64,000 nt of DNA from an uncultured Vibrio sp. Its GTDB lineage: Bacteria > Pseudomonadota > Gammaproteobacteria > Enterobacterales > Vibrionaceae. Every line of letters starts with the position of its first letter. The first letter of the stretch is position 1. The notes under the pieces were generated by a model. The model was not told the DNA's origin. It saw only the letters and a list, made by a program, of their open reading frames with translations, and did no database searches. The translations under genes and the position numbers were made by a program. Positions 9,599-17,696 of this stretch are shown here, in pieces. The stretch spans positions 1 to 64,000 of the forward strand of contig NZ_OY776222.1 in the NCBI RefSeq assembly GCF_963675395.1, written 5' to 3'.

Positions 9599-10054
9599 AT
9601 GAAAAAATTACTTGTCGCACTTCTATCTGTAGGTGCTTTAGTGACAGGCATTGCACAAGCCGAGTTAGACAACCCTGGAGGCACTGGCGGTTTAGAATCG
9701 TTGCGTGGTATGTCTCAATTAGAAGATACTCGCGCTGCTGACGAGTTTAAAGACTACCCAAAAGATCAAATCGTTGAAGACAGCTTTGTTTATCAGCCAC
9801 CGTTGATTCCACATAGCATCCGTAACTATGAGGTCTCTTTGAACGCCAATAAATGTCTTGCCTGTCATAGCTGGAAAAATGCTAAAGCGTCAGGTGCAAC
9901 AAAAATCAGCGTAACCCACTATGTGAACCGCCAAGACGCTGTACTTGCAGATGTCTCTCCTCGTCGCTTCTTCTGTTTGCAATGTCACGTTCCACAAACT
10001 GATGCTAAGCCACTAGTGGAAAACGAATTCCAATCCGTAGATTCACTTCAGTAA
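9599..10054 (+). CDS. napB: diheme cytochrome c NapB
   Basis: NapB is the periplasmic electron-transfer subunit of nitrate reductase. It has a Sec signal peptide (KKLLVALLSVGALVTGIAQA), followed by two c-type heme motifs, CLACH and CLQCH. Two ATGs are in tandem (9596 and 9599). GGAG in front gives better spacing to the second. An imperfect GC-rich inverted repeat (GGCCGTCGTTTCAGGCGGCC) lies in the 80-bp napA-napB gap and may stabilise or attenuate the message. Confidence 0.95.
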   Translation: MKKLLVALLSVGALVTGIAQAELDNPGGTGGLESLRGMSQLEDTRAADEFKDYPKDQIVEDSFVYQPPLIPHSIRNYEVSLNANKCLACHSWKNAKASGATKISVTHYVNRQDAVLADVSPRRFFCLQCHVPQTDAKPLVENEFQSVDSLQ

Positions 10055-10082
10055 TTGAAACGCGAGTGCTAAGAGGTTACTT

Positions 10083-10661
10083 ATGAAAATACTTAAAGCG
10101 TTTTGGAATAGACTGAAGAGCCCAAGCAAAGCTGCCGCTGGTGTGGTTTTATTCCTTGGTTTTGCTGGCGGTCTGCTTTTTTGGGGGGCATTTAACACCG
10201 GGATGGAAGCGACGAATACCGAAGAGTTCTGTTCGGGCTGTCACGCGCCTATCGTTGCTGAAATCAGAGAGACAATCCACTATTCAAACCGTTCAGGGGT
10301 ACGAGCTATCTGTTCCGATTGTCACGTTCCTCATGAATGGACCGATAAGATCGTACGTAAGGTTCAGGCTTCTAAAGAGTTGTTTGCTCACTATGTGCTT
10401 CGTACCATTGATACACCAGAGAAATTCCAGGAACGTCGCGGACATTTGGCAGAGCGTGAGTGGGCTCGTATGAAGAAGAATGACTCTTTAGAGTGTCGTA
10501 ACTGCCACGAGTTCGACTTTATGGACTATTCACAACAAGGTTCTCGTGCTTCAGCTCAACACTCAACAGCGTTGGCTTCTGGCGATAAAACCTGTGTCGA
10601 TTGTCATAAAGGTATCGCACACAAATTACCTGATATGCACGGCGTAGAAGGCTGGCAATAA
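10083..10661 (+). CDS. napC: membrane-anchored tetraheme cytochrome c NapC
   Basis: NapC is a quinol dehydrogenase of the NapC/NirT family that passes electrons from menaquinol or ubiquinol to NapB. A single N-terminal membrane anchor (about residues 18-38) is followed by four CXXCH motifs (CSGCH, CSDCH, CRNCH, CVDCH). The length of 192 aa is normal. No napG or napH genes follow, so NapC is the only apparent quinol route, as in the known Vibrio napFDABC arrangement. Confidence 0.96.
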   Translation: MKILKAFWNRLKSPSKAAAGVVLFLGFAGGLLFWGAFNTGMEATNTEEFCSGCHAPIVAEIRETIHYSNRSGVRAICSDCHVPHEWTDKIVRKVQASKELFAHYVLRTIDTPEKFQERRGHLAEREWARMKKNDSLECRNCHEFDFMDYSQQGSRASAQHSTALASGDKTCVDCHKGIAHKLPDMHGVEGWQ

Positions 10662-10673
10662 GGAGAACTGACT

Positions 10674-10808
10674 GTGAGTACACTAGAATCTGTGATTTGG
10701 CACATCCTTGGATACAGCGCAATGCCAGTAATTATTCTGTCTGGCTTTGTTGGCGTCGCTGCCGTTTCTCTGTGGGTATTGTCGCTAGGTAAAGATAAAA
10801 ATCTGTAA
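10674..10808 (+). CDS. 44-aa single-span membrane peptide, TIGR02808 type
   Basis: A GTG at 10674 with AGGAG 8 nt upstream starts 44 codons, 12 bp after napC. The product has a short polar start (STLESVIWH), one hydrophobic span (about 10-38) and the tail GKDKNL. From memory, TIGR02808 describes exactly such a short peptide encoded beside nap genes in Vibrio and Photobacterium. Its position and size fit. The function is unknown, and a role in NapC assembly or stability is only a guess. The nap terminator follows 76 bp later. Confidence 0.75.
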   Translation: MSTLESVIWHILGYSAMPVIILSGFVGVAAVSLWVLSLGKDKNL

Positions 10809-10883
10809 TCCAACAACATAATGCGTGGCTCATCGAACCTGGCAACGTTTGAATAGGTTGTCCATGCATTAACTAACGACACG

Positions 10884-10909
10884 GCGCTGAGCAGAGACTC
10901 AGCGCTTTT
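10884..10909 (+). terminator. Rho-independent terminator of the nap operon
   Basis: GCGCTGAG/CTCAGCGC stem with a six-base loop, followed by TTTTGCGTTTTT. Confidence 0.85.
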
Positions 10910-10940
10910 GCGTTTTTAGACTTGTTCGTTTTAGACAATA

Positions 10941-10970
10941 AAAAAAGCGACCACGAGGGCCGCTAAGAAT
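10941..10970 (-). terminator. terminator of the pha operon
   Basis: Read on the minus strand, AGCGGCC-CTCGT-GGTCGCT (one G-U pair) runs into a seven-base T-tract. It lies about 45 bp after the phaC stop. Confidence 0.8.
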
Positions 10971-11012
10971 AACGCCAAATTTTAATGCTAAAGGAAACAT
11001 AACCGTTCAAGC

Positions 11013-12782
11013 TTATTTCACAGGCAATACCTGCTTCACATAAACTCCCGGCGCTTCGTCAATCACTGGATTGTCTTCAGAACCGACAGAGAATGGTTCA
11101 ACTTGTTCTTCTGGATTGAACTGCAGTAACCATTCATTCCAGTGTGTCCACCAAGAACCATCTTTACGCTCTGCATTGCTAAGCCATTCTTCGGCAGACT
11201 CATCTAGCGTATCGTTGAGCCAATAGCCATATTTGCCCTTAGACGGCGGATTAACGATACCAGCTATGTGTCCAGATTCACCGAGAACAAACGTCTTATT
11301 TCCACCGGTGTTCAGAGCACCACGATACGTACCTTGCCAAAGCGCAATATGGTCTTCCTTGGTAGAGACAAAATAGCTCGGGATTTTAATCTTATTCAGA
11401 TCTATCCAAACGCCACCAATTTTCACGCCTTTATCTTGTATTAGTTTGTTCTCCAGATAGAGCTCTCGAAGTAGGAAGTTGTGGGTTGCAGCGCAGACAT
11501 TGGTACTATCGCTGTTCCAGTACAACAAGTCGAAATCCACAGGACTATTACCTTTTAAGTAGTTGTCCACGTAGTAGTTCCAGTACAAGCTGTTCTCACG
11601 CAACAAACTGAACGTGACACTTAAAGAGCGGCCATCCATATAACCTTTCGCGTTGTTCTGCGCTTCGATCGCGCTGATGATCACGTCATTGATATAAGCG
11701 CCAACTTCTCCCGGTTGAGAAAAGTCTAAAAGCGTCGTGAAGAACGTCGCTGATTTAATGCGTTTTTTCATTCGCTTCGCAGCATAGTACGCAATAGTAC
11801 TTGCAAGAACTGTCCCGCCAATGCAATAACCAGCCGCATTGATCTGCTCCTGACCCGTAATGTCTTCAATTGCAGCGACAGCTTTCACCACGCCTTCCGT
11901 CACGTAATCACCAAACTCAACTTCGGCTTGATCTTTGCCAGGATTACGCCAGGACATCATAAACACACTGTGTCCTTGCTCTAGCAGCCAACGAACCATT
12001 GAGTTCTTCGCGGTAAGATCTAAGATGTAATACTTGTTAATGAACGGCGGTACGATCAGTAGCGGTGTCGCGTTGACCTTCTCTGTTAACGGGCGGTATT
12101 GGATAAGCTCAAACAGTTCGTTTTTGAAAACCACATCACCCGCGGTGGTTGCGACATCTTCGCCAACGCGGAAGGCATTGTTGTTGGTCATACGAACTTT
12201 CAAAATATCTGCGCTCGACTCAACATCTTCTTTAAACTGCTCTAAACCTGCTAACAAGTTTTGACCGTTTTGCTCTAGCGTTAATTTTAAAAGCTCTGGA
12301 TTGGTTGCGATGAAGTTAGATGGGGAGAGGGCATTAATCGCTTGGCGGGAAAAGAAAATGATTCGCTCTTTCGCCTTGTCATCTAAGCCTTCTATTGACT
12401 CGATGGTATCCAAATACGTTTTACTAAAAAGCAAATAAGATTGCTTGATGAAGCTATACATCGCCTCATTTTGCCAATCCTCATGGGAAAAACGTTTATC
12501 GCCCCTATCCGCTTCGATTGTTTGCGTCTGGTTACCTGCCAAAACGACGTTCTGCCAGATTTGCAACTGCTGCTCCCACCACTCTGCTTGTAGCTTAAGA
12601 ATCGCACCGGGTTGATTGGCAGCTTGTTCAAACAGTTTGGCAGTATCCTCAAAGTTCACTTCTTGCATAGCCTTGTTCAAAGGAGAATTCACGACTGCCT
12701 TGTTGACTTCGAAATCATGCCACCATTGTTGATTGGTTTCCTGAAGTTTTACAAGATAGTCCGAAAAGAAGTGTTGAAACAT
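11013..12782 (-). CDS. phaC: class I polyhydroxyalkanoate synthase PhaC
   Basis: PhaC polymerises (R)-3-hydroxybutyryl-CoA on the surface of cytosolic granules. The fold is alpha/beta hydrolase with the lipase-like box GYCIGGT, whose Cys (about residue 320) is the nucleophile. The catalytic Asp is in VSTKEDHIA and the His in GESGHIAGIVNPP. The start chosen is ATG 12782 (MFQHFFSDYL) with AGGAG 7 nt upstream. A longer frame to 12821 lacks an RBS. At 589 aa it is a class I size enzyme that needs no PhaE or PhaR partner. It is the last gene of phaBAPC. Confidence 0.95.
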   Translation of the reverse strand: MFQHFFSDYLVKLQETNQQWWHDFEVNKAVVNSPLNKAMQEVNFEDTAKLFEQAANQPGAILKLQAEWWEQQLQIWQNVVLAGNQTQTIEADRGDKRFSHEDWQNEAMYSFIKQSYLLFSKTYLDTIESIEGLDDKAKERIIFFSRQAINALSPSNFIATNPELLKLTLEQNGQNLLAGLEQFKEDVESSADILKVRMTNNNAFRVGEDVATTAGDVVFKNELFELIQYRPLTEKVNATPLLIVPPFINKYYILDLTAKNSMVRWLLEQGHSVFMMSWRNPGKDQAEVEFGDYVTEGVVKAVAAIEDITGQEQINAAGYCIGGTVLASTIAYYAAKRMKKRIKSATFFTTLLDFSQPGEVGAYINDVIISAIEAQNNAKGYMDGRSLSVTFSLLRENSLYWNYYVDNYLKGNSPVDFDLLYWNSDSTNVCAATHNFLLRELYLENKLIQDKGVKIGGVWIDLNKIKIPSYFVSTKEDHIALWQGTYRGALNTGGNKTFVLGESGHIAGIVNPPSKGKYGYWLNDTLDESAEEWLSNAERKDGSWWTHWNEWLLQFNPEEQVEPFSVGSEDNPVIDEAPGVYVKQVLPVK

Positions 12783-12848
12783 AGTCTTACTCCTATATTC
12801 GGAAAAAATAACGCCGCCCAAATCGAGGGGCGGCGAGAATCGGACAAA

Positions 12849-13196
12849 TTACGCTGGAGTAACAGTCTTAAGATTTTCCGATGTCATCTGCTCAACGTCT
12901 TCTTTGAATTCTTTTGCGATAGCTTGCAGCTTGTTGCTGTCATCCATCATTTGTTGAGAAAGCTTAGTCAGTACGCTCAACTGCTGGCTATTAAACGCAG
13001 TAAGAGAGGTCACGTCTTTGATTTCTGACGCCGCTTTCATTTGAGTAATGCCCATTTCACTGTACGTACGCATTGCGTTTAGTTGAAGCTCAGTCAATAC
13101 TTCAACGTTTTTAGTCACTAGCTTGTTGAACTTCAAGTAAGGTTCTAGCGTTTTCTCAGTTTGATCGCTGAATGTTTTGAAAAAATCAGTGTACAT
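12849..13196 (-). CDS. phaP: phasin (granule-associated protein)
   Basis: This is a 115-aa all-helical protein (MYTDFFKTFSDQTEKTLEPY opening) with repeated amphipathic segments typical of phasins, which coat polyhydroxybutyrate granules. It has a good RBS (AGGAG 8 nt before ATG). Its position between phaA and phaC supports the assignment. It ends 67 bp before the phaC start. Confidence 0.88.
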   Translation of the reverse strand: MYTDFFKTFSDQTEKTLEPYLKFNKLVTKNVEVLTELQLNAMRTYSEMGITQMKAASEIKDVTSLTAFNSQQLSVLTKLSQQMMDDSNKLQAIAKEFKEDVEQMTSENLKTVTPA

Positions 13197-13238
13197 GGTG
13201 TATCTCCTAGGTAAATTAATATATGTCCGTTTAAAAAA

Positions 13239-14450
13239 TTACTTAATTGCTTTTAGAATAACAGCTGTCCCCATACCGCCACCCACACACAGTGAAGCCA
13301 CACCGTATTGGGCGTCCTGTTTATGAAGCTCGTGTACTAAAGTGACCAGAATTCGGTTGCCTGATGCACCAAGTGGGTGACCTAGCGCAATCGCACCACC
13401 ATTAAAGTTTGCTTTTTCTTGAATTGAACTGACTGGTACTTGGTTTGTTTCCGCCAACTGATGAATCACGCCGAGAGCCTGAGCGGCAAACGCTTCATTC
13501 AACTCGTATACGTCAATATCCTGAATATTAAGCTCTGCTTTACTTAGCGCTTTATTCACCGATTCAACTGGCCCAAGGCCCATGATCTTCGGATCGATAC
13601 CAGATTGCGCATAGCCGACAATTTCAGCTAAAGGAGTCAAGCCATGAGCTTTCACTGCGCTTTCAGATGCGACAATAATTGCACTCGCACCATCGTTGAT
13701 ACCCGACGCATTTCCTGCTGTGACCGTGCCTTCGCGGTCAAATGCCGGACGAAGCTTACTCAGGCCTTCGAGCGTTGCATTTGCTTTTGGATATTCATCA
13801 GTATCGAAAAGAACCGTTTCACGGCGCTGTTTCACTTCAACCGGTACGATTTCATCTTTAAATTTACCAGCTTCTATTGCGGCAACCGCTTTCTGTTGGC
13901 TGTCTAAGGCATACGCGTCTTGCTGCTCTCGGGTAATACCTACGGCTTTCGCCACATTTTCCGCAGTGACACCCATATGGTACTGATTGTAAATATCCGT
14001 TAGTCCATCGGTAATGAGCAGATCTTTCAATTCCATGTTGCCCATTTTATTCCCGTCTCGGACGCTACTCGGCACTGTGAATGGGATTTGAGACATCACT
14101 TCAACGCCTGCTGCAACCACTACTTGAGCATCACCGCTACGAATGTGAGAAACCGCATCCATCACGGCTTTCATACCACTACCACACACCATATTGACGC
14201 CATATGCTGGCACGGACTCTGGTATACCGGCAAAAATTGCCGCTTGGCGACCCACGCCCATCCCCTGACCTGCGCTAACGACATTACCGACAATCACTTC
14301 ATCAATTTTGTCGCTCGCCAATTTTGAAGCTTCGAGTGCACCTTTAATAGCAACTGCCGCTAGGTCGCCCGCTGAAGTATTTTTTAAACTGCCACCAAAT
14401 GCGCCAATTGGTGTACGCTTAGCTGCTACGATATAAACTTTTTCCATCAT
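13239..14450 (-). CDS. phaA: acetyl-CoA acetyltransferase (beta-ketothiolase)
   Basis: This enzyme condenses two acetyl-CoA to acetoacetyl-CoA, the first step of polyhydroxybutyrate synthesis. Thiolase landmarks are the acyl-carrying Cys in NMVCGSGMKAV (about residue 89), ELNEAFAAQ, GGAIALGHPLGASG (catalytic His) and CVGGGMG (second Cys) near the C-terminus. The length is 403 aa. Two ATGs are in tandem at the start. The RBS AGGGATAGAG overlaps the end of phaB, indicating tight coupling. Confidence 0.95.
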   Translation of the reverse strand: MMEKVYIVAAKRTPIGAFGGSLKNTSAGDLAAVAIKGALEASKLASDKIDEVIVGNVVSAGQGMGVGRQAAIFAGIPESVPAYGVNMVCGSGMKAVMDAVSHIRSGDAQVVVAAGVEVMSQIPFTVPSSVRDGNKMGNMELKDLLITDGLTDIYNQYHMGVTAENVAKAVGITREQQDAYALDSQQKAVAAIEAGKFKDEIVPVEVKQRRETVLFDTDEYPKANATLEGLSKLRPAFDREGTVTAGNASGINDGASAIIVASESAVKAHGLTPLAEIVGYAQSGIDPKIMGLGPVESVNKALSKAELNIQDIDVYELNEAFAAQALGVIHQLAETNQVPVSSIQEKANFNGGAIALGHPLGASGNRILVTLVHELHKQDAQYGVASLCVGGGMGTAVILKAIK

Positions 14451-14459
14451 CTCTATCCC

Positions 14460-15200
14460 TTAGTGCATGTAAAGGCCGCCGTTCACCGACAGTGTTTCGC
14501 CGGTAATATATGCACCTGCATCACTCACTAAGAAGCTAACAGATGCGGCAATCTCTTCTGGTGTCGCTAAACGTTTCATTGGAATTTGACTCGTAATCGA
14601 CTCCAACACTTCAGGTTTCATTTGTTCCACCATTGGCGTTCCTGTGTAGCCCGGTGCAATCACGTTAACAGTAACCCCTGAACGTGCACCTTCGAAAGCC
14701 AACGCTTTAGAAAAGCCAATCATCCCGGCTTTCGCAGCAGAGTAGTTCGCCTGACCAAACTGACCTTTCAACCCATTAACCGACGAGATATTGATGATAC
14801 GTCCGCCACCTTTTTCACACATTGCCGCAAAAACTGGCTGGGTGACGTTGAACAAACTATTAAGGTTGGTATTAATCACGTCATTCCAAGCTTCTGCAGT
14901 CATCTTCTTAAAGACGCCATCACGAGTGATACCTGCGTTGTTGACTACAACGTCAAGTGTCCCCTCTTCTTGAAGCAGAAGTGCCAGCGTTTCTGCACAT
15001 TGAGCAGTGTCGGTCACATCTAACTCCAAAAGACGAACTTGGTCATTGGTAAACCCTTTGCTGTTAAACCACTCCAACGCGCACTCATAGTTGCCGGTGT
15101 TGTAAGTAGCGATAACTCGAAAACCATCGTTCACTAGTTGAGAGGAAATTGCGGAACCAATTCCGCCTTTTGACCCTGTGATCAAAGCGACTTTATTCAT
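14460..15200 (-). CDS. phaB: acetoacetyl-CoA reductase (NADPH)
   Basis: This short-chain dehydrogenase makes (R)-3-hydroxybutyryl-CoA. It shows the nucleotide-binding motif TGSKGGIGSAI, NNAG, catalytic Ser in NISSVNG, and YSAAKAG (Tyr-Lys). The start at 15200 (MNKVALITG) has GGAG 8 nt upstream. An upstream in-frame ATG at 15233 lacks support. It is the first gene of phaBAPC, so the operon promoter should be in the AT-rich stretch beyond 15200. Confidence 0.94.
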   Translation of the reverse strand: MNKVALITGSKGGIGSAISSQLVNDGFRVIATYNTGNYECALEWFNSKGFTNDQVRLLELDVTDTAQCAETLALLLQEEGTLDVVVNNAGITRDGVFKKMTAEAWNDVINTNLNSLFNVTQPVFAAMCEKGGGRIINISSVNGLKGQFGQANYSAAKAGMIGFSKALAFEGARSGVTVNVIAPGYTGTPMVEQMKPEVLESITSQIPMKRLATPEEIAASVSFLVSDAGAYITGETLSVNGGLYMH

Positions 15201-15925
15201 TGACGACTCCATTCTTAACGGAAAATAAAACAAATCTATTTGTAAAGCTTCAAATTCAAAAAACCCGATAATTTTTATTTTTCAATCGGCAGAAATCCTT
15301 GAATGCCTTTAATTTTAATCTACTCCAGAAATATTACATTTCAAATAAAACTATAGTCTATTTCTTTATTATTGATTTAGATCTCACAAACAATGAAACG
15401 TTAATAAATTGTTAATTTTGAATAAATCATTGTTTTAAAAAGAGATCAAAGACTATTAAAGGTTACAATAAAATAAAAAAAATCTATGGAATACATATGA
15501 TTAGATTAAAAAAAGGCAATTACACGCTTTAATGATGCAAGATCATATTTAATATTTACCGATAGCTTCATTAATAAAAAATAGAGTATTAATTCAAAAC
15601 TGATTATTATCCTATCAATGTAAACGTTTACCTCGTTTAAAACGATAATCTTGATTTATTTGTAATGTTTTAATATAAGATTTGAAAGATAATTATTATT
15701 GATTTTTTGATTTTCAATATTAAGAATTAAAATAAAAAACTCGCTCCTAGCTGGTGCAAGCGCACTAATATGACGCAAAGATTAAGCTGTCATGTATTTT
15801 AATTTAATATAATTAATGAAGTTCAATAATATAAATGTAAGAGTGATTAAAGTTATTAGTAGCATCCGTAACGACTTTGCACTATCTTTGTGAGTCGTCC
15901 TTTTATTACCTAATCGATAACACCT
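15201..15925. other. 725-bp very AT-rich intergenic region (pha promoter side)
   Basis: This region has no credible coding frame. It is strikingly AT-rich, with long runs of A and T, between divergent phaB (-) and the LysE gene (+). Such DNA is a typical target for H-NS-like silencers. The only strong internal symmetry is the palindrome pair at 15620-15644. Confidence 0.6.
15620..15631. promoter_or_regulatory. perfect 12-bp palindrome GTAAACGTTTAC
   Basis: This is a LacI/PurR-family style operator with a central CG. A second symmetry, CGTTTAAAACG, follows at 15634-15644. It sits about 420 bp upstream of phaB and 295 bp upstream of the LysE gene. The binding protein is unknown. Confidence 0.4.
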
Positions 15926-16546
15926 ATGAATATGACATTGCTTAGTATGTTCATCCCTACCTTCTTTTTTGTTTCAATTACGCCAGGGATGTGTATGACT
16001 CTCGCACTCACGTTAGGAATGAGTGTCGGATACCGTCGCACGCTATGGATGATGATTGGTGAACTCGCTGGGGTCGCGCTTGTTTCAGTATCTGCTGTGC
16101 TAGGGATTGCAGCAATCATGCTGAATTACCCGTGGTTGTTTGTCGCACTTAAATTTATCGGTGGTACCTATCTGCTTTATCTAGGCATTGAAATGTGGCG
16201 TTCACGAGGCAAGCTTGCCATCAATCTAGAGACAGAATCCACCTTGCCTCAAGGCAATTGGAATTTAGTTATTCAGGGTTTCGTGACCGCAATTGCGAAC
16301 CCAAAGGGTTGGGCTTTTATGATATCTCTACTCCCCCCATTTATTGATCAAAATGCAGCGCTTGCGCCTCAATTGACCGTTTTAATCTCGATCATTCTGA
16401 TGTTTGAATTCATCTGCATGTCACTTTACGCTACCGGTGGGAAAGGACTAAAGCGTGTATTAGGCCATTCAAAAAATGTACGTCTAATGAATCGTGTGGC
16501 AGGTACTTTGATGATGGGTGTTGGAGTTTGGCTATTAATGAGTTAA
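15926..16546 (+). CDS. LysE/RhtB-family amino-acid exporter
   Basis: This inner-membrane exporter has about six hydrophobic segments across 206 aa. The N-terminal ITPGMCMTLALTLGMSVGYR matches the family signature for LysE/RhtB carriers, and GGTYLLYLGIEMWRS and NPKGWAFMISLLPPF are further family landmarks. The substrate cannot be told from sequence; homoserine, threonine and other neutral amino acids are usual. No clear RBS precedes ATG 15926. The next ATG is 6 bp on. Confidence 0.85.
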   Translation: MNMTLLSMFIPTFFFVSITPGMCMTLALTLGMSVGYRRTLWMMIGELAGVALVSVSAVLGIAAIMLNYPWLFVALKFIGGTYLLYLGIEMWRSRGKLAINLETESTLPQGNWNLVIQGFVTAIANPKGWAFMISLLPPFIDQNAALAPQLTVLISIILMFEFICMSLYATGGKGLKRVLGHSKNVRLMNRVAGTLMMGVGVWLLMS

Positions 16547-16572
16547 TGCCAGTCGCTTAACGCCTATATTCG

Positions 16573-16709
16573 GGTCATTCCAGCGAGCCATAGCGAGACT
16601 AGGAATCTAATATCAGCAAGCTAAAACAATATAGGAATTATTTTGGCAGCAAAGTGTTCGGATAGAAGATTCTGAATCACGCTCCTTCGTCGCTGTTCAG
16701 AATGACGGA
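16573..16709. repeat. palindromic intergenic repeat (MITE-like) with about 40-bp inverted arms
   Basis: The left arm begins GTCATTCCAGCGAGCC and runs to GGAATCT. The right arm, ending in CTGTTCAGAATGAC, is its imperfect reverse complement (shared GTCATTC, CAGCGA, AGCG and AATCT blocks). The arms enclose about 55 AT-rich bases. The structure could fold as one long RNA hairpin downstream of the LysE gene. Similar GTCATTC-ended elements recur in many Vibrio genomes as I recall, but copy number cannot be tested here. Confidence 0.6.
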
Positions 16710-16713
16710 TGAT

Positions 16714-16743
16714 AATACCGTTTGCTGTTAAACGAACGGTATT
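16714..16743. terminator. hairpin between the repeat and secF
   Basis: AATACCGTT and AACGGTATT form a nine-base stem with a 12-base loop. There is no good T-tract on either side, so termination of secDF or of the LysE gene is only possible. Confidence 0.35.
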
Positions 16744-16791
16744 AACTCTAAATGAGTGGCGCTTTTCCTTACCTGTAACGAGAAATAGGCG

Positions 16792-17694
16792 TTAAGGAGC
16801 AGTATCAATCTCTATTGGTAAATAGTGTTTTGGCTCCAGTTTCAATCGCTCTGGTAAAACGGTACCAATTGAAATAGACGACCAAGTGCCGGACAGTACC
16901 CCAATAAACATGGCGGTAGAAAATCCAGCCAACGCAGCACCGCCCATTATCCATAATGCCCCGACCGTGATTAATGTGGTACCTGATGTCACCATGGTAC
17001 GAGAAAATGTCGCAATAACGGCTTGGTCATTGATCTGTTCTGTTTTCCAGCTTTGCTTGGCAATCAGTAACTCTCGAATTCGATCAGCGATGATGATCGA
17101 GTCATTGAGAGAGTAACCAAGTATCGCCAAAATTGCGGCAAACACGGTTAGGTTAAACTCCATCTGAGTCATGGCGAAGAAACCTAATACAAGCACCACA
17201 TCGTGTGCAAGGGCGAACAATGATCCACTGGCTAAACGCCATTCAAAACGGAAACATAAATAGGCTAAAATGGTCAATACCGAAACGAGCAGCGCGAGAC
17301 CACCTTGCTCAAACAGATCCTGACCAACTTGCGCCCCGACGATACTATTACTTACCACATCAACTTGATGTGAAATCGGCTTTAATACATCCGCGACACT
17401 TGGTAGCTCTTGTCCTTGTTCCGGCGCTGAATAGCGAATCACCCAACGCCCTTCTTCTCCAGAACGCGTCACAGAAGTTGATTCACCCAATTCGGGCTGT
17501 AATACACTCAGCAAGTCTTGATTGGTTAACTGCTTGTCGATATTTACTTCTGTCACCATGCCACCGGTAAAATCGAGACCAAGGTTTAGCCCTCTCATTC
17601 CTAGCGCTGCTATCGCAATCACAGTCAGAATTAATGAAACCAAGGTAGTAAAGTAGCGAATTTTACGAATATGCTGCTGTAATATTTTAACCAT
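16792..17694 (-). CDS. secF2: protein-export membrane protein SecF (second SecDF set)
   Basis: SecF works with SecD to pull proteins out of SecYEG using an ion gradient. Six membrane spans are visible, with a periplasmic domain after TM1 beginning GLDFTGG. It also has GYSLNDSIIIADRIRE, the family signature at TM4-5. The 300 aa length is slightly short compared with E. coli SecF. The gene follows secD by 2 bp. Vibrio species usually encode two SecDF sets, and the vemP gene upstream marks this one as set 2. Confidence 0.93.
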   Translation of the reverse strand: MVKILQQHIRKIRYFTTLVSLILTVIAIAALGMRGLNLGLDFTGGMVTEVNIDKQLTNQDLLSVLQPELGESTSVTRSGEEGRWVIRYSAPEQGQELPSVADVLKPISHQVDVVSNSIVGAQVGQDLFEQGGLALLVSVLTILAYLCFRFEWRLASGSLFALAHDVVLVLGFFAMTQMEFNLTVFAAILAILGYSLNDSIIIADRIRELLIAKQSWKTEQINDQAVIATFSRTMVTSGTTLITVGALWIMGGAALAGFSTAMFIGVLSGTWSSISIGTVLPERLKLEPKHYLPIEIDTAP

Positions 17695-17696
17695 GA

